A stretch of 15,468 nucleotides of DNA from Enterobacteriaceae endosymbiont of Donacia crassipes (GCF_012569785.1 NZ_CP046202.1:93843-109310), one strand, 5' to 3'. Positions 7,651 through 15,141 are shown, counted from the first letter of the stretch. Numbers and translations: made by a program. The notes: a model not told the origin generated them from the letters alone.

Positions 7651-8262
7651 ATGTTTACAGGTATTATTCAATCAATAGGTAAAATTAAAAAAATTTCTTT
7701 TAAAAAAAAAAAATATTATGTATATATACAAACAAGTAAAAATTTTGTTAAAAATTTAAAAATAGGAGAATCTATTTCAAATAACGGATGTTGTTTAACT
7801 ATTGTAAACTTATATAAAAATATAATTTTATTTAATATAATAATTCATACTATAAATAATACAACTTTTAAAAAATTAAAAGTTAATGATTATATTAATC
7901 TTGAAAAACCAATAAAAATTAATGATTTTTTGGGAGGACATATAGTATTAGGACATATTACTGATATTGCAATTATAACTAATATAAAAAATTATAATTT
8001 TTCTAAAATTTTATGGATTAAGCCTAATAATATTTTACAAATGAATTATATTCTAACAAAAGGATCCATATGTGTAGATGGCGTTAGTTTAACAATAGAT
8101 AAAACATTTAAAGATAAATTTAGTGTAAATCTAATACCAGAAACATTATTAAAAACTACATTATCTAAAAAAAAAATTTATAATTATGTCAATATTGAAA
8201 CGGATATCTATACTAGAAATATAATACAAACCATAGAAAGATTATATAATAAAAATATTTAA
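7651..8262 (+). CDS. ribE: Riboflavin synthase, alpha chain
   Basis: Riboflavin synthase (called ribC in E. coli) converts two molecules of 6,7-dimethyl-8-ribityllumazine into riboflavin and a pyrimidine that is recycled; it is the last step of the pathway and acts as a trimer. The 203-residue product (E. coli 213) shows the two tandem lumazine-binding barrels: barrel 1 starts MFTGIIQSIG and contains NNGCCLTIV; barrel 2 begins near GGHIVLGHI and contains KGSICVDGVSLTID, followed by LIPETLLKTTLSKKK. The short E. coli C-terminal tail is reduced. A 12-base A-run at 7702-7713 encodes four lysines. No clear Shine-Dalgarno precedes the ATG and no FMN riboswitch is seen upstream. tyrS follows after 24 bases. 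Retention suggests the symbiont makes its own, or its host's, riboflavin. Confidence 0.96.
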   Translation: MFTGIIQSIGKIKKISFKKKKYYVYIQTSKNFVKNLKIGESISNNGCCLTIVNLYKNIILFNIIIHTINNTTFKKLKVNDYINLEKPIKINDFLGGHIVLGHITDIAIITNIKNYNFSKILWIKPNNILQMNYILTKGSICVDGVSLTIDKTFKDKFSVNLIPETLLKTTLSKKKIYNYVNIETDIYTRNIIQTIERLYNKNI

Positions 8263-8286
8263 TATATTAAAATATAAGGAATATAA

Positions 8287-9570
8287 ATGATAAAAAAAAA
8301 TAAAATAAATATTTTAAAAAAATTAAAAGATCGCGATATTTTATATCAAATAACTAATCAAAAAAAGTTATTTAAAATTTTAAATGAACAAAATATTAAT
8401 CTTTATTGTGGTTTTGATTTAACAGCAGATAGTTTACATATAGGACATCTAATACAATTATTTACATTAAAATATTTTCAAGAATTAGGTCACAAACCAA
8501 TAATTGTATTAGGTGGAGCTACAAGTTTAATTGGTGATCCTAGTTTTAAATTAAAAAAAAGAAAAATGAATTCAATAGATATTATTAATATCTGGTTTCA
8601 TAAAATTAGTATACAAATAAAAAATATTTTAGATTTTAATTGTGGTAAAAATAGTGCCATAATTATTAATAATTATGATTGGTTTTATAAAATAAATATT
8701 TTATCTTTTTTAAGAAAAATAGGAAAATATTTTTGTGTTAATCATATGATGAATAAAGATTCTATTAAAAATAGAATGATAAATAATGAAATTAATGGTA
8801 TTTCTTTTACTGAATTTTCTTATAATTTATTACAATCTTATGATTTTGCTTATTTAAATAAAAATTTTAATGTAATTCTTCAATTAGGAGGTTCTGACCA
8901 ATGGGGGAATATTACATCAGGAATTGATTTAATAAAAAAAATATATAATAAAAAAGCTTTTGGAATAACAACTAACTTAATTGTTAAAAATGATGGAACA
9001 AAATTTGGAAAAACAGAAAAAAAAACAATATGGTTAAATAAAAATAAAACTAGTCCATATAAATTTTTTCAATTTTGGTTAAATATTCCAGATTCACTTA
9101 TATATAAATTTCTATATATGTTTACTGATTTAAAATCAGAAATTATTAATAATTTTAAAAAAAAAAAAAATAATATTAAAAAAAATAGTCCTCAATATTT
9201 ACTTGCAGAATATATGACAAAAATAATACATGGAAAATATAGTTTAATTTTAGCTAAAAAAATAACAAATATACTTTTTTATAAAAATATAAAAGATTTA
9301 TCAGAAAATGATTTTTCAATCTTATTAAAAAATATTAATAATGTTATTTTAAATAATAAAAAATTTTCTTTACAAAAAATATTAGTTTTAAGTAAATTTG
9401 CATCTTCTCGTACTCAGGCATCTAAATTAATTGAATCTAATTCCATATACATTAATAATAAAAAAATATCAAAAATATCATTTATATTTACTGAATATCA
9501 TAAAAAATTTAATCATTTTACTTTATTACGTAAAGGTAAAAAAAATTTTTGTTTAATTTATTGGAGTTAA
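8287..9570 (+). CDS. tyrS: Tyrosyl-tRNA synthetase
   Basis: TyrRS is a class I synthetase that charges tRNA-Tyr as a dimer. The 427-residue product (E. coli 424) has the tyrosine-site block YCGFDLTADS, the HIGH signature at residues 51-54 (HIGHL), LGGATSLIGDPSFK, GISFTEFSYNLLQ, GGSDQWGNITSGIDL, and the KMSKS-equivalent KFGKT at 239-243, the same form as in E. coli. The C-terminal S4-like RNA-binding domain contains SKFASSRTQASKLI and ends FTLLRKGKKNFCLIYW. An AAGGA lies 6 bases before the ATG. The longest A-run of the window (14 bases, 9157-9170) is in frame, encoding Lys-Lys-Lys-Lys-Asn. It converges with tRNA-Val, 23 bases away. All signature residues appear intact. Confidence 0.97.
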   Translation: MIKKNKINILKKLKDRDILYQITNQKKLFKILNEQNINLYCGFDLTADSLHIGHLIQLFTLKYFQELGHKPIIVLGGATSLIGDPSFKLKKRKMNSIDIINIWFHKISIQIKNILDFNCGKNSAIIINNYDWFYKINILSFLRKIGKYFCVNHMMNKDSIKNRMINNEINGISFTEFSYNLLQSYDFAYLNKNFNVILQLGGSDQWGNITSGIDLIKKIYNKKAFGITTNLIVKNDGTKFGKTEKKTIWLNKNKTSPYKFFQFWLNIPDSLIYKFLYMFTDLKSEIINNFKKKKNNIKKNSPQYLLAEYMTKIIHGKYSLILAKKITNILFYKNIKDLSENDFSILLKNINNVILNNKKFSLQKILVLSKFASSRTQASKLIESNSIYINNKKISKISFIFTEYHKKFNHFTLLRKGKKNFCLIYWS

Positions 9571-9593
9571 TGTAAAATAAACAAAAAATTTTA

Positions 9594-9666
9594 TGCGTTC
9601 TAGAGGATTTGAACCTCTGACTTTCACTATGTCATAGTGACACTCTACCAACTGAGTTAAGAACGC
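9594..9666 (-). tRNA. tRNA-Val (anticodon GAC)
   Basis: The reverse strand folds as a full 73-nt cloverleaf: acceptor GCGTTCT paired with AGAACGC, D stem ACTC/GAGT with loop AGTTGGTA, anticodon stem TCACT/AGTGA with loop ATGACAT, T stem AGAGG/CCTCT with loop TTCAAAT, and discriminator A. The anticodon GAC reads GUU and GUC. A35, C36 and A73, the known ValRS identity bases, are present. CCA is not encoded (TAA follows), so a CCA-adding enzyme must finish it. It lies 42 bases after the mdtK stop on the same strand and may share its transcript; E. coli also has its tRNA-Val(GAC) genes close to mdtK, so this is preserved synteny. Confidence 0.95.
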
Positions 9667-9708
9667 ATAAAAAAATTAATTATATTAAATCATATTAATG
9701 ATATTTAA

Positions 9709-11052
9709 TCAATTTTTTTGTATTTTAATAATACGTAATATAACTAATATTACTGAAATAGTTAATCCAACAATAAATCCTATCCAAAAACCTGTAGGAC
9801 CCATAGAATTTACAATTAAATTTGTCATAGACAAAATATAACCTACAGGAAAACCTATTATCCAATAGGATATAAAAGTAATAAAAAAAATAAATTTAGT
9901 ATCTTTATAAGCTTTTAAAACACCACATCCTATTACTTGAATAGCATCTAAAAATTGATAAATAGATGCTAAAAATATTAATTTAGATGATAAATTTATA
10001 ATATTTTGATTAGGATTATATAAATAAGCAATTTTTTTTTTTAAAAAAAGACTTATTAATATAATAAAAATAGATAAAATAATGCCTATAATTTGTGAAA
10101 TCCAACTAATCCTTTTAGCTTTATTTTTATAACCTGAACCTAAATATAATCCTACTAATATAGTAGTAGCTATACTTAAAGATAATGGAATTACAAAAAT
10201 TAAAGAACTAAAATTTTGGGCTATTTGATGACTAATAATAATATCTATTCCCATAGAAGAAATATATAAAGAAACAACTGTAAATAATGTAATTTCAATA
10301 AAAATAGATAATCCAATAGGAATACCTAATTTTAATAATTTTTTTAAAATTTTTATGTTAGGTTTATTAAATAAACTAAAATAGTTTATATTATTAAAAT
10401 ATATTGAATTATACATCCATATCATGGTTATAATAGTTAATATTAAATATATTAATACTATAGACAAACCACATCCTAAACTTCCAAAAGGTGGTATATA
10501 ACTAAAACCATAAATAAAAATATAATTCATTGGTATATATATTATTACTCCGATCCAACTAATGATCATATCAGGTATAGTTAATGAAAATGAAATACAA
10601 ACACAACGTAATATTTGTAATAATAAATAACCTGGTATACTCCACATAATTATTTTTAAAAAAATTATTATTTTTAAAATCAAAATTTTATTAGTTAATA
10701 ATAAATATATAAAAAAATTAGTTTTATATAAAATTAATATCATTATACATGATAAAATTATTGATAATAAATATGATTGTTGTATATATTCTATAATATT
10801 TCGTTGTTTATTAGATCCATGTAATTTTGTGATAATAGGTATTAAAGATAAAAAAATACCATGACAAAATAATAATAAAGGTAACCATATTGATATACTT
10901 ATCGATATTACAGCCATATCAATTTTATTAAAAGAACTTGACATAATCATATTTATGATACTAATTAAAAAATAGGCTATTTGTGTTAAAATTATTGGTA
11001 TGGTAATATTACATAATTTTTTTATTTCAATTAAATATTTATGCACACACAT
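9709..11052 (-). CDS. mdtK: MATE-family multidrug/sodium antiporter, MdtK (NorM) type
   Basis: MATE transporters export cationic drugs and metabolites across the inner membrane using Na+ or H+ gradients. The 447-residue product (E. coli MdtK 457) is almost wholly hydrophobic and fits 12 membrane helices in two homologous halves. Diagnostic blocks are ISIWLPLLLFCHGIFLSLIP, PMNYIFIYG, GSLGCGLSIVLIY, HQIAQNFSSLIFVIPLSLS, IQVIGCGVLKAYKDTKFIFF and MGPTGFWIGFIVGLT. The start is slightly uncertain: ATG at 11052 directly follows an AAGG, while an in-frame GTG six bases later has better spacing and gives an N terminus closer to E. coli. It is divergent from grxD across about 105 A/T-rich bases. Its transport substrate in a host-restricted bacterium is unknown. 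Confidence 0.93.
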   Translation of the reverse strand: MCVHKYLIEIKKLCNITIPIILTQIAYFLISIINMIMSSSFNKIDMAVISISISIWLPLLLFCHGIFLSLIPIITKLHGSNKQRNIIEYIQQSYLLSIILSCIMILILYKTNFFIYLLLTNKILILKIIIFLKIIMWSIPGYLLLQILRCVCISFSLTIPDMIISWIGVIIYIPMNYIFIYGFSYIPPFGSLGCGLSIVLIYLILTIITMIWMYNSIYFNNINYFSLFNKPNIKILKKLLKLGIPIGLSIFIEITLFTVVSLYISSMGIDIIISHQIAQNFSSLIFVIPLSLSIATTILVGLYLGSGYKNKAKRISWISQIIGIILSIFIILISLFLKKKIAYLYNPNQNIINLSSKLIFLASIYQFLDAIQVIGCGVLKAYKDTKFIFFITFISYWIIGFPVGYILSMTNLIVNSMGPTGFWIGFIVGLTISVILVILRIIKIQKN

Positions 11053-11157
11053 CCTTTTTTTTTGAATATTAAATAAATTTTACTTTTTTAAAATATAAAA
11101 TTATTATATATATAATTATATTAATTTTGAACTACTTTAATAAATAAACAGGTGTTT

Positions 11158-11469
11158 ATGAAAATTTTTGATAAAATAAAACAACAAATTAATAATAACC
11201 CTATTATTTTGTATATGAAAGGAAGTCCAAAAAATCCTCAATGTGGTTTTTCTAATAAAGCAGCAAAAATAATTTTATTTTATAGAGTAAAATTTACTTA
11301 TATTAATATATTAAAAGATTCTGATATTAGAATGTACCTACCTAAATATGCTAATTGGCCAACATTTCCCCAATTATGGGTAAATAATAAATTAATAGGA
11401 GGTTCCGATATACTATATATGTTACATATTAATAATAAATTAAAAAAAATTTTAAATTTTCAAAAATAA
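11158..11469 (+). CDS. grxD: Monothiol glutaredoxin Grx4 (CGFS type)
   Basis: CGFS glutaredoxins bind a glutathione-ligated [2Fe-2S] cluster and carry or sense iron-sulfur clusters, partnering with BolA-type proteins. The 103-residue product (E. coli 115) has the block ILYMKGSPKNPQCGFSNKA with active cysteine C29, then LPKYANWPTFPQLWVNNKLIGG, almost identical to E. coli. GGCDI is GGSDI here, and the acidic C-terminal tail is missing. An in-frame GTG at 11152 would add two residues, but its first G belongs to the AGG (11150-11152) that stands five bases before ATG 11158, so I chose the ATG. It converges with rnt, 23 bases apart, and is divergent from mdtK. Confidence 0.95.
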   Translation: MKIFDKIKQQINNNPIILYMKGSPKNPQCGFSNKAAKIILFYRVKFTYINILKDSDIRMYLPKYANWPTFPQLWVNNKLIGGSDILYMLHINNKLKKILNFQK

Positions 11470-11492
11470 TTTATTATGTAATTAATATATAA

Positions 11493-12122
11493 TTATAGAG
11501 ACCATCTTCCTTTAATTTTCCAATTATTAACTAATTTACAAAATAACTTAGCAGTACGATTAGCATCATATAATGCAGAATGTGCTTGGTTACTGTCAAA
11601 TGAAATGCCAATTTCATGACATGATTTTGCTAATACAGTTTGTCCTAAAATTAATCCACACATTGATGTTGTATCAAATATTACAAAAGAATGAAATGGA
11701 TTATTTATTTCCATTTTATTTCTTTTTATAGCTTCCATAATAAAACTATGATCAAAACTAGCATTATGAGCAACTATAACTGCTTTTTTACATTTATTTT
11801 TTTTTAAATCTTTAGTAATTTTTTTAAAAATAATTTTTAAAACTTCTATTTCAGTAATAGCACCTCTTAAAGAGGTATGAATATTAATACCATTAAAAGC
11901 TAATGCATCTGAAGAAATTCTTGAACCTTTGAAAGGTAAAACATGAAAATGTAATGTTTCATTTTTTTTTAACCAACCATTATCCATTTTTAATGTAATT
12001 AAACTTATTTCTAATATAGCATTATATTTAGGATCGAATCCTGAAGTTTCAATATCTACTACGACAGGATAAAATCCTCTAAATCTAAAAGATAATAAAT
12101 CTAATTTTGATAAATTATTCAT
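11493..12122 (-). CDS. rnt: Ribonuclease T
   Basis: RNase T is a DEDDh 3'-to-5' exonuclease that trims the 3' ends of tRNA, 5S and 23S rRNA precursors and works as a dimer. The 209-residue product (E. coli 215) begins close to FRGFYPVVVDIETSGFD, with D23 and E25 at the same numbers as in E. coli. The second motif AHNASFDHSF places the next Asp at about 124, and HSALYDANRTAKLFC supplies H181 and D186. The phenylalanine-rich base-stacking features of the family are retained (for example LHFHVLPF). No clear Shine-Dalgarno precedes the ATG. The gene faces grxD and is divergent from minC across 182 bases. All catalytic residues are present. Confidence 0.97.
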   Translation of the reverse strand: MNNLSKLDLLSFRFRGFYPVVVDIETSGFDPKYNAILEISLITLKMDNGWLKKNETLHFHVLPFKGSRISSDALAFNGINIHTSLRGAITEIEVLKIIFKKITKDLKKNKCKKAVIVAHNASFDHSFIMEAIKRNKMEINNPFHSFVIFDTTSMCGLILGQTVLAKSCHEIGISFDSNQAHSALYDANRTAKLFCKLVNNWKIKGRWSL

Positions 12123-12254
12123 TTTTATTTTTTAAAATTATTAAATATATTAACAGTGTATTATATACATTATTAAATTATACTTTTATATAAAAAATTA
12201 CAAGTATAAAATATTTTATATATATTTATATATTAAAAAAATATTTATATAATT

Positions 12255-12287
12255 AATAAAATTATTTTAATTAAAAATAATTTTATT
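12255..12287. repeat. 14-bp perfect inverted repeat in the minC leader
   Basis: Arms 12255-12268 and 12274-12287 are perfect complements around a 5-base loop, all A/T. The right arm ends five bases before the minC Shine-Dalgarno AAGGAG (12293-12298). It could form a leader hairpin in minCDE mRNA. Chance formation is possible in such sequence. Confidence 0.5.
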
Positions 12288-12304
12288 TATTTAAGGAGAT
12301 AAAG

Positions 12305-13075
12305 ATGTTTACAAAAATAATTAAATTTAAACAAAATAATTTTTCATTTTATGTAATTTATTTATATAATAATCAACCAGAACTTATATATAATGCAATA
12401 AAAAAAAAAATACAACATTCTCCTGCATTTTTTAAAAAAATGTCAGTTATTGTTAATATTTATTATATAAAAAATGAAATAAATTGGGAAAAAGTTTATA
12501 ATGCTATTATTTCAACTGGAATTAATATTATAGGAGTTAGTGGATGTAATAATAAAAATATTATTAAAATTGTAAATAATACAGGTACACCTGTTTTATT
12601 CACTAATAATAAAGATAATAAAAAAATTCAGAATATTGATAATAAAAAAAAAATAAGTAGTAATATAAATAATATAATACCAAAATCTATTATTAAAATA
12701 ATTAAAGAAAAAGAATCTTTATCATTTAATAAAGATATTTATTATAATAAAAGTAAAATTATTTATAACCCAATTAGATCTGGACAACAAATTTATGCTT
12801 ATAATAGTGATTTAATTATTATAAATAATGTTAGTACAGGAGCTGAATTAATAGCAGATGGTAATATTCATATTTATGGCTTTATGAGAGGCAAAGCTTT
12901 ATCTGGAGCTAATGGAGATAAAAATTGTCAAATTTTTTGTAATCAATTATTTGCTGAATTATTATCTATTGCTGGTGAATATTTACTTCAAAACCAAATT
13001 CCTAAAAAATTTTTAGGAAAATCATCAAGAATATATTTAAAAAATAAAATATTAACAATAAAATCACTTAATTAA
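12305..13075 (+). CDS. minC: Septum site-determining protein MinC
   Basis: MinC, carried to the membrane by MinD, blocks FtsZ assembly away from midcell. The 256-residue product (E. coli 231) has a poorly conserved N-terminal FtsZ-binding domain (about 1-100), a longer than usual Asn/Lys/Ile-rich linker (about 100-155), and a well-kept C-terminal beta-helix: NPIRSGQQIYA (the RSGQ motif contacts MinD), STGAELIADGNIHIYGFMRG, and AELLSIAGEYLL. AAGGAG stands six bases before the ATG, one of the better sites in the window. It starts the minCDE operon, with minD 34 bases on. An 11-base A-run at 12400-12410 is in frame. Confidence 0.95.
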   Translation: MFTKIIKFKQNNFSFYVIYLYNNQPELIYNAIKKKIQHSPAFFKKMSVIVNIYYIKNEINWEKVYNAIISTGINIIGVSGCNNKNIIKIVNNTGTPVLFTNNKDNKKIQNIDNKKKISSNINNIIPKSIIKIIKEKESLSFNKDIYYNKSKIIYNPIRSGQQIYAYNSDLIIINNVSTGAELIADGNIHIYGFMRGKALSGANGDKNCQIFCNQLFAELLSIAGEYLLQNQIPKKFLGKSSRIYLKNKILTIKSLN

Positions 13076-13109
13076 ATTTTATTAAATTTACTATTAAGGA
13101 AAATTTCTA

Positions 13110-13919
13110 ATGCGTATAATTGTTGTAACTTCTGGTAAAGGTGGTGTAGGTAAAACTACTTCTAGTGCAGCTATAGCTATTGGATTAGCTAAAAATGGTA
13201 AAAAAACTGCTGTTATTGATTTTGATATAGGATTACGTAATTTAGATTTAATAATGGGTTGTGAAAGAAGAGTTGTTTATGATTTTATCAATGTTTTACA
13301 GGAAGAAGCAACATTAAATCAAGCTTTAATAAAAGATAAAAAACATAAAAATTTATATATATTACCTGCTTCTCAGACAAAAAATAAAGATGCATTAACT
13401 TATAATGGAGTGGAAACTATTTTCAAGAATTTAAATACAATGAATTTTGATTTTATTATATGTGATTCACCTGCAGGTATTGAAAAAGGTGCATTAACTG
13501 CATTATATTTTGCTGACGAAGCTATTATTACTACTAATCCTGAAATTTCTTCTATTAGAGATTCTGATAGAATTTTAGGTATAATTTCATCACAATCTAA
13601 AAGAGCTAAAAATGGAGAAAAACCTATTAAAGAATATTTATTACTTACACGTTATAATCCTATTAGAGTAGATTGTGGAGATATGTTAAGTATTGATGAT
13701 ATTGTTGAAATTTTAGGTATTAAAATAATAGGTGTAATTCCAGAAGATCCTTTAGTATTAAGAGCATCAAATCAAGGAAAAAGTATTATTTTACATGAAC
13801 ATTCTAATGCTTCTTTAGCGTATAATGATACTGTTAAACGTTTGTTAGGAGAAAAAATTCCTTTACGTTTTATAAAAAAAGAACAAAAAAATTTTTTACA
13901 ACGTTGGTTTTGGAGATAA
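13110..13919 (+). CDS. minD: Septum site-determining ATPase MinD
   Basis: MinD is a ParA/MinD-type ATPase that binds the membrane as an ATP dimer, recruits MinC and is released by MinE, producing pole-to-pole oscillation. The 269-residue product (E. coli 270) is the least diverged of the Min proteins. The deviant Walker A motif SGKGGVGKTT holds K10 and K15; DFDIGLRNLDLIMGCERRVVYDF, CDSPAGIEKGAL and LLLTRYNP follow. The C-terminal amphipathic membrane-targeting helix is present (RFIKKEQKNFLQRWFW). AAGGA lies nine bases before the ATG. minE begins one base after the stop. Base composition is less extreme than in neighbours, as expected of a constrained protein. Confidence 0.98.
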   Translation: MRIIVVTSGKGGVGKTTSSAAIAIGLAKNGKKTAVIDFDIGLRNLDLIMGCERRVVYDFINVLQEEATLNQALIKDKKHKNLYILPASQTKNKDALTYNGVETIFKNLNTMNFDFIICDSPAGIEKGALTALYFADEAIITTNPEISSIRDSDRILGIISSQSKRAKNGEKPIKEYLLLTRYNPIRVDCGDMLSIDDIVEILGIKIIGVIPEDPLVLRASNQGKSIILHEHSNASLAYNDTVKRLLGEKIPLRFIKKEQKNFLQRWFWR

Positions 13920-13920
13920 T

Positions 13921-14208
13921 ATGAATATTATTAATTTTTTTTTGTCTAGAAAGAGAAAAACTGCTAATATTGCTAAAAAAAGACTACAGATTATTATATC
14001 TGAAGAATCTAAAAAAGGATATATATATCCTTGTTATATAATACAATTAAAAAAAGAAATATTAAAAGTAATTTCTAAATATACAAAAATAAATTCAAAA
14101 ATGATTAATATAGAAATGGATGATAAAAAAAATAATATATCAACATTAGAATTAAATATTATTTTACCTAAAAAAAAAAAAGATATTAAACAAAAAAATA
14201 ATAAATAG
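13921..14208 (+). CDS. minE: Cell division topological specificity factor MinE
   Basis: MinE stimulates MinD ATP hydrolysis and confines MinCD away from midcell. The 95-residue product (E. coli 88) opens MNIINFFLSRKRKTANIAKKR, matching the membrane-targeting and anti-MinCD segment, then RLQIIISEE and the dimerising topological domain (YIIQLKKEILKVISKY, LELNIILP). The C terminus is extended and strongly basic (Lys/Asn), where E. coli has an acidic short tail; a 12-base A-run (14170-14181) encodes four of the lysines. GGAGA inside the end of minD, four bases before the ATG, is the ribosome-binding site, so translation is probably coupled to minD. It converges with tsaB, 15 bases apart. Confidence 0.95.
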   Translation: MNIINFFLSRKRKTANIAKKRLQIIISEESKKGYIYPCYIIQLKKEILKVISKYTKINSKMINIEMDDKKNNISTLELNIILPKKKKDIKQKNNK

Positions 14209-14223
14209 AATATTATATCTATA

Positions 14224-14904
14224 TTAAAATACATTTTTAATGTAATTTATTTGATAATATTTTTTTATTTTTTTTTTGTTTAAAAACATAGTATTGATAA
14301 TACTAATAATATTTTCTGAAGAATAAAGTTTATTATTAATAAATATTATTTTTAAATTCTTATTTAATGTTTTTTTTAAATTATCTTGAATATATTGATT
14401 TACATTAGAAATTAATGTAAATATTCCTTTTAATAAAATTATTTTTTTAAAAAAATCATTATAATTTAATAAACATTCACTATTTTTCCCTATCCATAAA
14501 CCTTTAAAAGTTCTTTTATATATAGCAAAATATAATAAATTTTGATTACATTTTATAACAGATATAACATTTTTAATTCCTGTTATTTTCCAAGATTGCT
14601 CAGCTAAAATCATTAAATGTGATATTCCTATTTTAGGAATATTTAAAATGTAAGAAAGACTTTCTATTATTGCTATACCTATTCTTAAACTTGTAAAATT
14701 TCCTGGACCTAAATTATATCCTAATAAACATATTTGAGATAAGGTAATTTTTTTTTCTTTTAAAAGATTATTAAGTAATTGTAAGATATATTTTATATGA
14801 GAAAAAGGAGAATATTGTATTTTATTATAAATAATATTATTTATTTTTAATGAAAGTAAACAATATTCGGTAGATGTATCGATTACTAAAATATTATTTT
14901 GCAT
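14224..14904 (-). CDS. tsaB: tRNA threonylcarbamoyladenosine (t6A) biosynthesis protein TsaB
   Basis: TsaB (YeaZ) is an inactive ASKHA-fold paralogue of TsaD; with TsaD and TsaE it transfers threonylcarbamoyl to A37 of ANN-decoding tRNAs. The product has 226 residues (E. coli 231). The N-terminal lobe is recognisable: ILVIDTSTEYCLLSL, the family block YNLGPGNFTSLRIGIAIIESLS, then PKIGISHLMILAEQSW. The C-terminal lobe from about residue 115 is strongly diverged and rich in Asn/Lys/Ile, as in other reduced genomes. No clear Shine-Dalgarno precedes the ATG. It converges with minE and is divergent from hslV. From memory, this neighbour set is not the E. coli arrangement, so the locus is rearranged. 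Confidence 0.92.
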   Translation of the reverse strand: MQNNILVIDTSTEYCLLSLKINNIIYNKIQYSPFSHIKYILQLLNNLLKEKKITLSQICLLGYNLGPGNFTSLRIGIAIIESLSYILNIPKIGISHLMILAEQSWKITGIKNVISVIKCNQNLLYFAIYKRTFKGLWIGKNSECLLNYNDFFKKIILLKGIFTLISNVNQYIQDNLKKTLNKNLKIIFINNKLYSSENIISIINTMFLNKKKIKKYYQINYIKNVF

Positions 14905-14930
14905 ATAAATATTAATTAAATATAAATTTA

Positions 14931-14958
14931 TTGTTTAATATTAAAATTATGTTATAAT
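14931..14958 (+). promoter_or_regulatory. Possible hslV promoter overlapping a dyad
   Basis: TTGTTT (14931-14936) and TATAAT (14953-14958) are separated by 16 bases on the + strand, 184 bases before the hslV ATG. The -10 overlaps a perfect 11-bp inverted repeat (arms 14940-14950 and 14954-14964, loop of three). No heat-shock sigma-32 type box is seen. The high A/T content makes chance matches frequent. Confidence 0.3.
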
Positions 14959-15076
14959 TTTAATGTTTTAATAAAATTTAAAACTATTATATCATTAATT
15001 ATAATATAATTTTTCATAAAATGAAATATGAAATATTAACTTTAATTAATAACTATTTTAATAAATTTTTTTAAAA

Positions 15077-15126
15077 TATAATTATTATTTATTTTTTTAT
15101 AAATTTTAAAATAAATAATAATTATA
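15077..15126. repeat. 19-bp perfect inverted repeat in the hslV leader
   Basis: Arms 15077-15095 and 15108-15126 are perfect complements around a 12-base loop, all A/T. The right arm ends two bases before the hslV Shine-Dalgarno GAGGA (15129-15133), so in mRNA it would form a long hairpin directly upstream of the ribosome-binding site without covering it. This is the longest perfect inverted repeat I found in the window. Confidence 0.7.
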
Positions 15127-15141
15127 ATGAGGAATAAACTC

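Noticed and set aside
14034..14234. Minus-strand 66-codon frame across minE
   Set aside because: Antisense to conserved minE and to the end of tsaB; Phe/Ile-rich composition is the complement of poly-A codons.
14230..14277. Short hairpin (six-base arms 14230-14235 and 14239-14244) followed by T-rich runs after minE, as a minCDE terminator
   Set aside because: The stem is weak, the T-runs are the complement of tsaB lysine codons, and the hairpin lies inside tsaB; not distinguishable from background.
15021..15074. A 17-codon ORF in the hslV leader starting ATGAAATATGAA
   Set aside because: No Shine-Dalgarno, no similarity that I recognise, and the length is expected by chance.
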